A DNA stretch of 36,506 bases. Source: Methanomicrobiaceae archaeon. Lineage in GTDB: Archaea > Halobacteriota > Methanomicrobia > Methanomicrobiales > Methanomicrobiaceae. Made by a program: the position numbers and the translations under genes. Below, in pieces: positions 7,429 through 16,412 of the stretch. The stretch is from the NCBI GenBank assembly GCA_016926855.1, contig JAFGNT010000022.1, positions 1 through 36,506 of the forward strand. Direction: 5' to 3'. Positions within the stretch are counted from its first letter, which is position 1, and each line of letters opens with the position of its first letter. The notes beneath the pieces were generated by a model that had not been told where the DNA came from, searched no databases, and saw only the letters and a program-made list of their open reading frames with translations.

Positions 7429-8627
7429 GCATCTTCCTCACCGTCGTCCCTGTCAGCGAAGCGGTCCGTGTCGTCCGGCAGATTGCGGTCCGGGCTGACT
7501 GCGAGACCGTGCCGGTCGCCGAAGCACGCGGACGCATCCTCGGTCGTGATGTGCAGGCACCCGGCGAGATCCCGGGTTTTGCCCGCTCGGTGGTCGACGG
7601 CTATGCGGTGATCGCATCCGATACGGCGGGTGCCAGCGAGGCGATGCCCGCGATGCTCACCTGCACCGGAAGGATTCTCATGGGCGAGCCCGCAGCCACC
7701 CCGGTCCGTCCCGGAGAGTGCCGATATATCCCGACGGGCGGCGTGCTTCCCGCGGGGGCCGATGCCGCCGCGATGATCGAATATTCCGAAGCGATCGGTG
7801 ACGAGGTGCTCATCCGAAAACCCGTTGCACCGGGCGAGAATGTCATCCGCCGCGGCGAGGATTACCCCGAAGGAGGCGTGGTGCTGCCTGCCGGCACGCG
7901 GATCGATGCACGGAGCATGGGCGTACTCGCCGCGGCGGGCTGTGACCGGGTCACCGTGGCCGTCCCCCCGAGAATCGGGATCATATCGACCGGCAATGAA
8001 CTGGTGCCGGCGTCAGCCGTGCCCGGCCCCGGACAGGTGCGGGATGCGAACACCTATCTCTGCAGCGGATTCGTGGAGGAGCAGGGGGCGATTCCGGTCA
8101 GGTACGGCATCGTCAGGGACGACCGTGCTTCCCTTGCCGCCGCGCTCGAACACGCCGTCGCGGAATGCGATATCGTCTTCCTCTCCGGGGGAAGCTCGAA
8201 AGACGACCGGGACATGTGCGCCGACACGATCGCCCGGTTCGGGGAGGTGCTCATTCACGGTATCGCCATTGCACCGGGAAAACCCACGATCATCGGCACG
8301 GCAGCTAAAAAACCGGTCATCGGGCTGCCCGGCCACCCGGCATCCGCGTTCGTCGTGCTCCATGCAATCGGCACTCCCCTCTTAGCGGCGACGACCGGGG
8401 AGAACAGCCGGGAACGGACGGTGCCGTCGGTGCTGGGCCAGAACATCCCGTCTGCGAAAGGGCGGCAGGACTATGTCCGGGTACGGTTCAAGGGCGATAC
8501 GGTCCTGCCGGTCTTCGGCAAATCGGGCCTCCTCAATACTCTTGTGCAGAGCGACGGTATGGTGATCGTGCCCGCCGGGCGCGAGGGACTGGAGCCCGGC
8601 GAGCGCGTGGAGGTGTACCTGTGGTAA
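7425..8627 (+). CDS. moeA: molybdopterin molybdenumtransferase MoeA
   Basis: Inserts molybdate (or tungstate) into adenylylated molybdopterin. The 400-aa product covers the full family length: an N-terminal segment with GFARSVVDGYAV, a central MogA-like domain with FLSGGSSKDDRD and GKPTIIG...GLPGHPAS, and a C-terminal beta-barrel domain. It overlaps the preceding small gene by 4 bp and the next moeA by 7 bp, so the three form one operon. Methanogens need this cofactor for formylmethanofuran and formate dehydrogenases. Confidence 0.93.
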   Translation: MSIFLTVVPVSEAVRVVRQIAVRADCETVPVAEARGRILGRDVQAPGEIPGFARSVVDGYAVIASDTAGASEAMPAMLTCTGRILMGEPAATPVRPGECRYIPTGGVLPAGADAAAMIEYSEAIGDEVLIRKPVAPGENVIRRGEDYPEGGVVLPAGTRIDARSMGVLAAAGCDRVTVAVPPRIGIISTGNELVPASAVPGPGQVRDANTYLCSGFVEEQGAIPVRYGIVRDDRASLAAALEHAVAECDIVFLSGGSSKDDRDMCADTIARFGEVLIHGIAIAPGKPTIIGTAAKKPVIGLPGHPASAFVVLHAIGTPLLAATTGENSRERTVPSVLGQNIPSAKGRQDYVRVRFKGDTVLPVFGKSGLLNTLVQSDGMVIVPAGREGLEPGERVEVYLW

Positions 8628-10480
8628 AGCGCTATCTCGCCCTCACACCGCTCGACGAAGCGATCGACGTGATGAGGAACGCGTTTTCCTGCACACCCCG
8701 TGTAGTGACGGTGCCGCTCGCCGCGGCCGCCGGGCGCATCACCGCAACGCCTATCTTCTCCCGCATCTCGGTCCCTCCGCGCCACCTCTCCGCAATGGAC
8801 GGCATCGCGGTCCGTGCCGGGGATACGCACGACGCGAGCGAACAGCATCCCGTCACGCTCTCCGATGCGGTCCGGGTCAATACCGGCAATGTGATCCCCG
8901 AGGGGTACGATGCGGTGATCATGATCGAGGACGTCCAGGTTGAAGAGGGCCGGTACGTGATCCGTGCGGCCGTCAGTCCCTGGCAGCATGTCCGCCCGGT
9001 CGGCGAGGACATCGGGGAGTCGGAGATGATTCTCTCATCCCTTCACCGCATCCGTCCCTTCGATATCGGAGCACTCGCTGCGTACGGTATCGACCGGGTG
9101 GACGTGTTCGACGTCTCGATCGGACTGATTCCCACCGGCAGCGAACTGGTGCCCCTCGGAACGCTGCCCGCGCCCGGGCAGGTGGTGGAGAGCAACATGC
9201 ACATGGCGGCGGCGCACCTGCAGGCGATCGGTGCCCGGTGCGTCCACTATCCCATCACCCCCGACGAACCCGACCTGTTGCGTGCGGCGGTGGAGCAGGG
9301 CGTCAGAGAAAACGACATGCTCATCATCTCCGCCGGATCGTCGAAGGGCACGCGGGACTATACCGTGGGCATCATCGGCGAGCTCGGCGAGGTGCTTATC
9401 CACGGGGTTGCCATCAAACCCGCAAAACCCGTCATCATCGGAAAGATTGACGGAAAACCTGTCATCGGAATGCCGGGATACCCGCTTGCCTGCGCTACCA
9501 TCCTCAGGGAGGCGATGGAGCCGCTCCTCGGCATGTACGGCTTTTCCCCCCCTGTCAGGGAAACGGTTCCCGCACGGCTGACCACAACCCTCCATTCCGA
9601 TATCGGGACAGATGAGTTCGTGCTACTCTCCGTCGGCAGGATTGGCGGCGGATGGGTGGCCGTTCCGCAGTCCCGCGGTGCGGGAGTGCAGATGAGCGGG
9701 GTGCGGGCAAACGCGTACCTGACCATCGACAGGAACGCGGAGGGTGCCATGGCCGGTGACGAAATCAGGGCATCACTCCTCGTCCCCCGCGAGAGTGCGG
9801 AGGAGTCGCTCCTCATCACCGGCAGCCATGACCCGGCACTCGACTATCTCGCCGACATGACCCGGCGGCAGGGCATTGCCATGCACACCACCCATACCGG
9901 AAGCATGGGCGGTCTCCTCACCCTGAAAAAGGGCGAGTGCCACGCGGCGCCGATGCACCTCCTCGGGGCGGACGGCGACTACAACATCCCGTACCTCAGG
10001 AAATACCTTCCCGACGAAGAGCTCGTGCTGCTCTGCGTCGCGGAACGGCAGCAGGGAGTCGTCTCGCGTGAGGGGCTCACGCTCGAGGATATTACGGCAC
10101 ATACGTTCGTCAACCGCCAGAAGGGATCGGGGACGCGGATGCTGCTCGACCACCTGCTCCGGGAACGGGGCATCGACTCCTCGGCCATCACCGGCTACGA
10201 CCGCGAATACACTACACACCTCGCTATTGCGCTTGCGGTAAAGACAGGCGAAGCGGATATGGGCGTCTGCGTCTATAGTGCGGCAAAGGCCCTCGGCCTT
10301 CCGTTTGTGCCCGTCGGCACGGAGCGGTATGAACTGGTGGCGAGAAAAAGCACGCTCCGAAACGACACGAGGCTTGCAGCACTCTTCACGTGCGTCTCCT
10401 CCGATTCTTTTAAAGAGACGCTTACGGCACTCGGCGGCTACGACATCAGGGAGACAGGCGTGCGGCGCGGACTGCCATAA
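8621..10480 (+). CDS. moeA: MoeA fused to a C-terminal periplasmic-binding-protein-like domain
   Basis: A second MoeA paralogue, 619 aa. Residues 1 to about 400 are MoeA (HLSAMDGIAV, IISAGSSKGTRDY, GKPVIGMPGYPLA). From about residue 405 a PBP-like domain follows (SLLITGSHDPALDYLADM, MGGLLTLKKGECHAAPMHLL, FVNRQKGSGTRMLLDHLL). This is the type II substrate-binding fold seen in molybdate-binding and LysR-like proteins. There is no signal peptide, so the domain is cytoplasmic and may sense or present molybdate or tungstate. The start overlaps moeA by 7 bp. The 3' end overlaps the converging LOG-like gene by 35 bp. MoeA-PBP fusions paired with a plain MoeA are known in archaea. Confidence 0.9.
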   Translation: MVKRYLALTPLDEAIDVMRNAFSCTPRVVTVPLAAAAGRITATPIFSRISVPPRHLSAMDGIAVRAGDTHDASEQHPVTLSDAVRVNTGNVIPEGYDAVIMIEDVQVEEGRYVIRAAVSPWQHVRPVGEDIGESEMILSSLHRIRPFDIGALAAYGIDRVDVFDVSIGLIPTGSELVPLGTLPAPGQVVESNMHMAAAHLQAIGARCVHYPITPDEPDLLRAAVEQGVRENDMLIISAGSSKGTRDYTVGIIGELGEVLIHGVAIKPAKPVIIGKIDGKPVIGMPGYPLACATILREAMEPLLGMYGFSPPVRETVPARLTTTLHSDIGTDEFVLLSVGRIGGGWVAVPQSRGAGVQMSGVRANAYLTIDRNAEGAMAGDEIRASLLVPRESAEESLLITGSHDPALDYLADMTRRQGIAMHTTHTGSMGGLLTLKKGECHAAPMHLLGADGDYNIPYLRKYLPDEELVLLCVAERQQGVVSREGLTLEDITAHTFVNRQKGSGTRMLLDHLLRERGIDSSAITGYDREYTTHLAIALAVKTGEADMGVCVYSAAKALGLPFVPVGTERYELVARKSTLRNDTRLAALFTCVSSDSFKETLTALGGYDIRETGVRRGLP

Positions 10481-10892
10481 GCACCGCCTCTTCGGGGGTG
10501 GCGCACGGAAACACCCCCTTTATATCCCAGGAATCGACCGTGAAGACCGGAATATTGAGTTTCAGCGCCATGCCAATCTCGGAGAGGGTGCCGTGCCCCC
10601 CGCCTATGGCAATGACAGCACCCGCAGAGGAGACGAGGACGGCATTCCGGGCAATCCCGAGTCCGCTTTTTATGACGACATCAAGGTGAGGGTTGCCCTC
10701 CTCGCGCCCCGGGAGGATCCCGACCGTTATACCGCCCGCTTCCCGTGCCCCCCGGCACGACGCTTCCATCACACCGCCCCGCCCCCCGGAGAGGAGCACC
10801 GCGTGGTTCCCGGCAAGCAGGTATCCCGCCATCTCTGCCGCCTCCGCCTCACCCCCGGTGCACTCCGCCGCACCGATGACCGCAATCTGCAT
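10446..10892 (-). CDS. LOG/TIGR00725-family Rossmann protein, possible molybdenum-cofactor carrier
   Basis: A 148-aa single-domain protein with GGRGGVMEA (36-44) and GGGHGTLSE (97-105), the paired motifs of the lysine-decarboxylase-like/LOG superfamily. The short TIGR00725 branch includes molybdenum-cofactor carrier proteins of algae and bacteria, and this gene lies tail-to-tail with two moeA genes, so a carrier or storage role is attractive but inferred. A nucleotide-phosphoribohydrolase role, as in LOG enzymes, is the alternative. No Shine-Dalgarno sequence is visible before the ATG. Confidence 0.8.
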   Translation of the reverse strand: MQIAVIGAAECTGGEAEAAEMAGYLLAGNHAVLLSGGRGGVMEASCRGAREAGGITVGILPGREEGNPHLDVVIKSGLGIARNAVLVSSAGAVIAIGGGHGTLSEIGMALKLNIPVFTVDSWDIKGVFPCATPEEAVLMAVRAARLSP

Positions 10893-11011
10893 GGAGGAGA
10901 GATGGGACGTGACCGGGAAAAAGGGATCGGGGAATTCGCACCACGCCGTCGCTGTTCACAAATACTAATCACTGCAGACCGCCTATCCTCTTCCACTGTT
11001 GAGGGATTCAG
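10893..11011. promoter_or_regulatory. divergent promoter region between the LOG-like gene and ileS
   Basis: On the plus strand an A/T-rich element (CAAATACTAATC, near 10960) can serve as TATA for ileS, with GAGGG (11001-11005) as ribosome site before the GTG start. For the leftward gene no clear TATA or ribosome site is seen. Confidence 0.35.
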
Positions 11012-14000
11012 GTGAAGGAGGTCACCAGCAACTATACCGCCCGCGGGGTGGAGAGCGCGGTCCAGGAGTACTGGGCGGCGGAAGACGTGTACCAAAAGGT
11101 GAAAACGCTGAGGGCCGGAGGAAAACCGTTCTTTTTCGTGGACGGGCCGCCGTACACGACCGGCTACATCCATCTCGGCACCGCGTGGAACAAGATCCTG
11201 AAGGACAGCATCCTCCGGTACGAGCGCATGTGCGGCAGGAACGTGACCGACCGGGCCGGGTACGACATGCACGGCCTTCCCATCGAAGTCAGGGTCGAAC
11301 ACGAGCTTGGATTCGCTTCAAAAAAGGATATCGAGGAGTACGGCATTGCCGCGTTCATCGAGAAGTGCAAGACGTTCGCACTCACCCACAAGGACATCAT
11401 GAGCGAGCAGTTTAAAGCGCTCGGCGTCTGGATGGACTTTGACGATCCCTACGAGACCGTGAAGCCCGAGTATATCGAGGCGGCGTGGTGGACCCTCGCA
11501 AAGGCGGACGAGAAGGGGCTCCTGGAACAGGGGTACCGCGTGGTGAACCTCTGCCCCCGGTGCGAGACCGCCATTGCCGACTCCGAGGTGGAGTACTGGG
11601 ACGAAGAAGATCCCTCAATCTACGTCAAATTCCCCCTACGCGGCCGTGACAACGAGTACCTCGTCATCTGGACCACGACGCCCTGGACACTCCCGGCAAA
11701 CGTCGCCGTCGCGGTAAGCGAGGACTTCGTGTACGCCCGGGTGAACGCGGTCAAGGGAGACCGCGAAGAGATCCTGTGGATTGCCGAAGAGCTGGTGGAA
11801 GACGTGCTCAGGAAGGGCCGGTACCGCGACTACACCGTCCTTTCGACAGTCACCGGTGCGGAGATGGTCGGTATGGTGTACGACTCCCCGCTCGCAGACG
11901 TAGTTCCCCTCCAGCTGGCGGTGGAGCACCGTGTCGTCGCTGCCGACCACGTGACCCTCGAAAATACCGGGATGGTCCACATCGCACCGGGCCACGGGTG
12001 GGAAGACTCCCTCGTCGGGCAGGCGGAGGGGCTCGCCGTCCTCTGCCCCGTCGACGGCGCAGGCATCTTCACGGACGAGGCGGGCATCTTCGCGGGCAGC
12101 TACGTCCGCGAAGCAAACGATGCGGTACTTGATGCGCTCGGCGACCACCTCCTCGCTTCGGATCGTATCGTCCACCGGTACGGGCACTGCTGGCGGTGCA
12201 AAACGCCGATCATCTCCATCTCCACCGAGCAGTGGTTCATCGCGATCCCGAGGATCAGGGAGAAGATGCTCGCCGAGATAGAAGCCGTGACCTGGTATCC
12301 CGAGTGGGCGGGAAGCGCACGGTTCCATGATTTCGTCTCCGACGCACGCGACTGGTGCATCTCCCGGCAACGGTACTGGGGCATCCCCATACCGATCTGG
12401 CAGTGTGACCGGTGCGAGCGGCACAGGACCTTTGCGACCATCGCCGACCTCAATGAAGCGAGCGGCACTGAGCTTGTCGACCCGCACCGCCCGTACGTCG
12501 ACGACGTGACCGTCCCCTGCACCTGCGGGGGCACGATGCACCGGGTCAGGGACATCTTCGATGTCTGGTTCGACTCGGCGATGGCATCATGGGCGACCCT
12601 CAAGTTCCCCCGGGAGACAGCCGCCTTTGAGAAACTCTGGCCCGCGGACTTCATCACCGAGGGGCAGGACCAGACCCGCGGCTGGTTCTACTCGCAGCTC
12701 GGTGCCTCGACGATCGCATTCGACCGGGCGCCCTATAAAAACGTCCTCATGCACGGCTTTGCGCTGGATGCCGAAGGCCGGAAAATGAGCAAAAGTTTAG
12801 GAAACGTCGTCTCACCCGAAAGTGTCATCGACCAGTACGGCGTCGACGTCCTCCGGCTCTACATCCTCTCGGCGAGTGCGCCATGGGACGATCTGAAATT
12901 CAACTGGGACGGGGTCAAGACGGTCAACCGGGCCGTGAATATTCTCTGGAACGTATACCGCTTCCCGCTCCCGTACATGATCCTTGACGGGTTCGCGCCC
13001 GCAACCGGGGACGATCAAATCTGGAATGACGAATACGTGACGGCGCACCTGGCGGCAATGCCGGATGAGGACCGCTGGATCATCTCCCGCATGCACTCGC
13101 TCGCGGCAGGGGTCTCGGGCGAGATCGACGGGTACCAGATGCACCGGGCCACCCGGGCGCTCATCACATCGATACTCGAGGATATCTCCCGCTGGTACAT
13201 CCAGCTCGTCCGCCCGAGGATGTGGCTCGAAGAGGACTCGGTCGAGAAAAGGTACGCGTACGAGACAATGTATTCCGTGATGCGGATGCTGGTCCGGCTG
13301 CTGGCCCCCTTCACGCCGCACATCAGCGAGGAGATCTACAGGAACCTCCGGACGGACGCCGATCCGGAGAGTGTGCACATGCTCGAATGGAGCCGCGGCA
13401 ATCCCGCCTTTATCGACACGGCACTCGAAGCCCGGATGCGGGTAGTGCAGTCCTTTGACGAGGCAGTGCCGAATGCCCGTCAGGCGGGGAAGCGAAAACT
13501 CCGGTGGCCGGTCGCGGAAACCGTGGTCGTGACGGACGATGATGCCGTCAGCGAAGCGGTGACCTCGCTCCTTCACCTTTGCGAAAACCGTGCCAACAGC
13601 CGTTCTGTCCGGGTCGTCCGCGGCCACTGGGACAGGATCGGCTGGAAGGCTGAACCGGTGATGCGCGCAATCGGACCGAAGTTCGGGAAAAAGGGGCCTC
13701 TTGTGAAGGGGCTTATCGAGAATGCCGACGGAAACCTTCTGAAACAGCAGATTGACGCATCCGGAGAGGCGGTGCTCGGAGAGTTCACCGTCACCGCCGA
13801 CCAGCTCACGTTTACCGAGTTACTACCCGACCGGGTATTCGCCGCTCCCATGGAGGGCGCCATGGTCTACGTTGACGTGACGCTTACCGACGATCTCGAG
13901 GCCGAGGGATATGCCCGGGAAGTCGTACGACGGATCCAGGAGATGCGCCGGCAGCTTGACCTGAAGGTCGAGGACTTCATCATCGCCGATATCGCCATCG

Positions 14001-14188
14001 CGGACGACCGCATCCGCGGTCTGCTCTCCGGCAGCTGGGAGGAGGAGATCGGTGAGGAGGTCAGGGCGGTCACCCTTTCCCTCCGCGCCCCCGACGGCGG
14101 CGAAGGAGTAGCGGGAGGGCTTGCCCACGACTGGGACGTGGAGGGGATCCCGATGGCGATCGCGATCTCCGCCGCATCACATCAGTGA
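11012..14188 (+). CDS. ileS: isoleucyl-tRNA synthetase
   Basis: Charges tRNA-Ile. The 1058-aa length matches archaeal/eukaryal-type IleRS. The class I signatures are YIHLG (52-56, HIGH motif) and KMSKS (591-595). A CP1 editing domain lies between (TTTPWTLPANVAVAV). Metal-binding Cys clusters follow CPRCETAIADSE and appear as CWRC and CDRC...CTC. The tRNA-anticodon-binding and C-terminal domains are present. The start is GTG (MKEVTSNYTARGVESAVQ), with GAGGG six bases upstream. It overlaps the converging thg1-like gene by 12 bp. Confidence 0.96.
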   Translation: MKEVTSNYTARGVESAVQEYWAAEDVYQKVKTLRAGGKPFFFVDGPPYTTGYIHLGTAWNKILKDSILRYERMCGRNVTDRAGYDMHGLPIEVRVEHELGFASKKDIEEYGIAAFIEKCKTFALTHKDIMSEQFKALGVWMDFDDPYETVKPEYIEAAWWTLAKADEKGLLEQGYRVVNLCPRCETAIADSEVEYWDEEDPSIYVKFPLRGRDNEYLVIWTTTPWTLPANVAVAVSEDFVYARVNAVKGDREEILWIAEELVEDVLRKGRYRDYTVLSTVTGAEMVGMVYDSPLADVVPLQLAVEHRVVAADHVTLENTGMVHIAPGHGWEDSLVGQAEGLAVLCPVDGAGIFTDEAGIFAGSYVREANDAVLDALGDHLLASDRIVHRYGHCWRCKTPIISISTEQWFIAIPRIREKMLAEIEAVTWYPEWAGSARFHDFVSDARDWCISRQRYWGIPIPIWQCDRCERHRTFATIADLNEASGTELVDPHRPYVDDVTVPCTCGGTMHRVRDIFDVWFDSAMASWATLKFPRETAAFEKLWPADFITEGQDQTRGWFYSQLGASTIAFDRAPYKNVLMHGFALDAEGRKMSKSLGNVVSPESVIDQYGVDVLRLYILSASAPWDDLKFNWDGVKTVNRAVNILWNVYRFPLPYMILDGFAPATGDDQIWNDEYVTAHLAAMPDEDRWIISRMHSLAAGVSGEIDGYQMHRATRALITSILEDISRWYIQLVRPRMWLEEDSVEKRYAYETMYSVMRMLVRLLAPFTPHISEEIYRNLRTDADPESVHMLEWSRGNPAFIDTALEARMRVVQSFDEAVPNARQAGKRKLRWPVAETVVVTDDDAVSEAVTSLLHLCENRANSRSVRVVRGHWDRIGWKAEPVMRAIGPKFGKKGPLVKGLIENADGNLLKQQIDASGEAVLGEFTVTADQLTFTELLPDRVFAAPMEGAMVYVDVTLTDDLEAEGYAREVVRRIQEMRRQLDLKVEDFIIADIAIADDRIRGLLSGSWEEEIGEEVRAVTLSLRAPDGGEGVAGGLAHDWDVEGIPMAIAISAASHQ

Positions 14189-14899
14189 CCGGATCAGGGC
14201 GATACCGTCGGGTTCCGAGAACAGGGGCAGATCCCGGTTCACCCGGATTTCACGGCGTGCGACAGTGACCGTCTCCCCCGATATGGGATTATATCCTTCT
14301 TTTTCCACGGCAGCCCGGCAGACCAGAACGCCGCGCCGTTCCCATGCGGGCGTCTGTGCGAGGTTGATGCCGCGGGAAAACATCATCTCGTGCATCCCCG
14401 GAGAGCCGGTGCCTTTCAGTGCCGATGCCGCCTGCCGGGATGTCATTCCTTCGGAGATAAGCGCATGCTGGCAGTAGGCGTTGCAGTGGTTGCGCCACGC
14501 CTCACGCTGCCGGAACGCGAGGTATTCAACCGCCGCTTCCGGGGAAACGGCCACGACCCGCGCATCGAACGCAAGAGGAGCAGAAGCGTCGAGCGCGAGG
14601 GCGAGGGCACTTGCCGCAAATGAAGCGCATACGGAATCGATCTTCTCAACCCGGCCATCGAACGGCAGGCGGTCGAAAAAAAGGCTTATTTCATCGGAGA
14701 AGGTGTATGCAAACAGCGGGTTCATGCCGCTGTCGCGCAGGAGCGCGGTGCAGACGGTGCACATGGCATCAGAAAATCTATCATCGAAAGGCTTTCTAAA
14801 ATTCCGGATGCGCGCGAGGCGATGGAATGCCCGTCCGTCAAGCCGCACAAAAACAGGGGGGAACATCGCCAGACGGGAAAACAGCTCCCTTTTTTCCAT
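14177..14899 (-). CDS. thg1: Thg1-like 3'-5' nucleotidyltransferase (tRNA-His guanylyltransferase family)
   Basis: Adds nucleotides in the 3'-5' direction to the 5' end of tRNA, either as G-1 on tRNA-His or as end repair. From the ATG at 14899 (MEKRELFSRLAMFP, preceded by GAGGTT) the protein is 240 aa. It shows VRLDGRAFHRL with Asp21 and TFSDEISLFF with Asp69, the two-metal carboxylates, and the Thg1 segments RVEKIDSVCAS and REAWRNHCNAYCQ. A further in-frame ATG at 14935 is less likely. The 3' end overlaps ileS by 12 bp. Archaeal members are template-dependent Thg1-like proteins. Confidence 0.92.
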   Translation of the reverse strand: MEKRELFSRLAMFPPVFVRLDGRAFHRLARIRNFRKPFDDRFSDAMCTVCTALLRDSGMNPLFAYTFSDEISLFFDRLPFDGRVEKIDSVCASFAASALALALDASAPLAFDARVVAVSPEAAVEYLAFRQREAWRNHCNAYCQHALISEGMTSRQAASALKGTGSPGMHEMMFSRGINLAQTPAWERRGVLVCRAAVEKEGYNPISGETVTVARREIRVNRDLPLFSEPDGIALIRSLM

Positions 14900-14943
14900 C
14901 GGAACCTCGCCGGCCCCTTCTGCGCTCCGCGTCATCCTCCCTC

Positions 14944-14951
14944 AAAAAAAA
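14944..14951 (-). terminator. T8 tract after the PRC-barrel gene
   Basis: A run of eight T on the minus strand lies 6 bases beyond the PRC-barrel stop and 44 bases before the thg1 start. It can end the short transcript. Confidence 0.4.
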
Positions 14952-14957
14952 TGTGGC

Positions 14958-15218
14958 CTACTCAACGCCTGTTCGCTTAAAAGCACCGGAGAGGTGGCGG
15001 ACGATAACAATGTCCCCGATCGAGCGAATCGTGCGGTACGGGATGCGGACACCGCGGAATCCCTTAAGTTCCATTAGCTCGGGATTGAGGTTCCCTACGG
15101 CGAGGGAATCGATCTTTTTCCCGTCCACATCGAGCACGAGGTCATCAACCTCACCGACCCTGATCGCCTTTTCGGTGTAGACCTGCATGCCAAAAAGCTC
15201 CGTTACCTGCGTCTTCAT
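14958..15218 (-). CDS. single-domain archaeal PRC-barrel protein
   Basis: An 86-aa protein that is essentially one PRC-barrel: VTELFGMQVYTEKAIRVGEV, DLVLDVDGKKIDSLAVGNL, IPYRTIRSIGDIVIV. Short PRC-barrel proteins occur throughout archaea, and some (CdpB type) link the FtsZ anchor SepF to the division machinery. This could be one, and ftsZ1 is about 9 kb away, but PRC-barrels are also used in other roles. There is no Shine-Dalgarno sequence before the ATG, which suggests leaderless mRNA from a promoter shared with the protease gene. Confidence 0.85.
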   Translation of the reverse strand: MKTQVTELFGMQVYTEKAIRVGEVDDLVLDVDGKKIDSLAVGNLNPELMELKGFRGVRIPYRTIRSIGDIVIVRHLSGAFKRTGVE

Positions 15219-15234
15219 CGTAATCGATTGAAGG

Positions 15235-15250
15235 TATATACTTAAAAGTA
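15235..15250. promoter_or_regulatory. shared bidirectional TATA region
   Basis: The 51-bp gap between two divergent ATGs (15218 and 15270) has a single A/T core, TATATACTTAAAAGTA, centred near 15243, that is, 25-27 bases from each start codon. Neither gene has a ribosome site. TATA-like sequence can be read on both strands (ACTTTTAAGTATATA on the minus strand). This predicts two leaderless transcripts from one near-symmetrical element. Confidence 0.6.
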
Positions 15251-15269
15251 AAAAAAATAACCTTTCCTC

Positions 15270-16412
15270 ATGGAAGGGTCAGTTCAGATTGGAAAACTCC
15301 TTGGCATCCCCATCCGCCTTCACTTCACGTTCCTTCTCGTCATCCCCCTGTTTGCGTGGATTATCGGCAGCCAGATAGAGCTCACTACCGAGTTGCTTAC
15401 GGGAATCTTCGGTGTGAACTACGCGGGACTTGATATGAGCCTCATCATATCCGGGTACTACCCCTATGTACTGGGCGCGATCGTCGCCCTCGGGCTGTTT
15501 GCCGGTGTGCTGCTCCACGAACTTGCCCACTCGATAATCGCACGCTCGAAGGGCATGAAGATCAACAGCATCACCCTGCTCATCCTCGGCGGCGTCGCAT
15601 CGATGGAGGAGGGCATCCCCGACCCGATGGTGGAACTGCCCATGGCACTCGCCGGCCCCCTGACAAGCCTCGGGATCGGCATCATTTCAAGCATCATCGC
15701 CCTCTCCGCGGAGGCCATCATCCCCGACAGGGCGCTCGCGGCCGTTGTCTTCTTTGTATTCGGGTACCTGGGGCTCCTGAACGTCATTCTCTTCGCCTTC
15801 AACCTGCTGCCCGCATTCCCCATGGACGGCGGGCGCGTACTCCGTGCGTGGCTCGCAAAAAAGATGCCTCTTCACCGGGCTACAAAAATCGCGGCGGATA
15901 TCGGGCGGGCTTTTGCCATAATATTCGGAATATTCGGTTTTTTTGCCGGGAACGTCATCCTGATCATCATCGCCTTTTTCATCTATATCGGGGCCGGGCA
16001 GGAATCGCAGATGGTCAAATACAACTTTCTTCTCCAGGACGTATCCATCGCCGACGCGATGAGCAGTCCCGTCGCCACCGTGCCGCCCGATCTGCCGGTC
16101 GAGGAAATCGTCTCCCTGATGGAGACCTCTCATCACATGGGATTTCCGGTGGTCGAGCGGGACAGTCTCATCGGGATGGTGACGCTCTCGGACGTGCATA
16201 CCGTCCCGAAGATTGAACGCGAGGCCAAACGGGTGCGTGACATCATGTCGAAAAACACGGCGGCCCTTCCCCCGACAGCACCGCTCACCGACGCGTTAAA
16301 GCTGATGTCGACGAAGGACATCGGCCGCGTACCGGTGGTGCGGGATGGCGTGCTGGTCGGTATCGTCACGCGGACCGATATCCTGCGGGTAATGGAGCTC
16401 AAGGAAGCGTAA
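15270..16412 (+). CDS. site-2 protease family (M50) intramembrane metalloprotease with two CBS domains
   Basis: A membrane zinc protease of 380 aa. Membrane helices carry the zinc site HELAH (His83, Glu84, His87) and the second motif NLLPAFPMDGGR (Asp186). Two CBS domains follow (about 262-312 and 325-376), which in this family bind adenine nucleotides and may gate the protease by energy state. It is transcribed divergently from the PRC-barrel gene with a probable leaderless mRNA. The 3' end overlaps the converging radical SAM gene by 14 bp. Substrates are unknown. Confidence 0.92.
   Translation: MEGSVQIGKLLGIPIRLHFTFLLVIPLFAWIIGSQIELTTELLTGIFGVNYAGLDMSLIISGYYPYVLGAIVALGLFAGVLLHELAHSIIARSKGMKINSITLLILGGVASMEEGIPDPMVELPMALAGPLTSLGIGIISSIIALSAEAIIPDRALAAVVFFVFGYLGLLNVILFAFNLLPAFPMDGGRVLRAWLAKKMPLHRATKIAADIGRAFAIIFGIFGFFAGNVILIIIAFFIYIGAGQESQMVKYNFLLQDVSIADAMSSPVATVPPDLPVEEIVSLMETSHHMGFPVVERDSLIGMVTLSDVHTVPKIEREAKRVRDIMSKNTAALPPTAPLTDALKLMSTKDIGRVPVVRDGVLVGIVTRTDILRVMELKEA

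Noticed and set aside
11636..12541. 301-codon minus-strand frame inside ileS
   Set aside because: It is antisense to the conserved IleRS core and has no ribosome site or promoter. The composition is typical of shadows in this genome.
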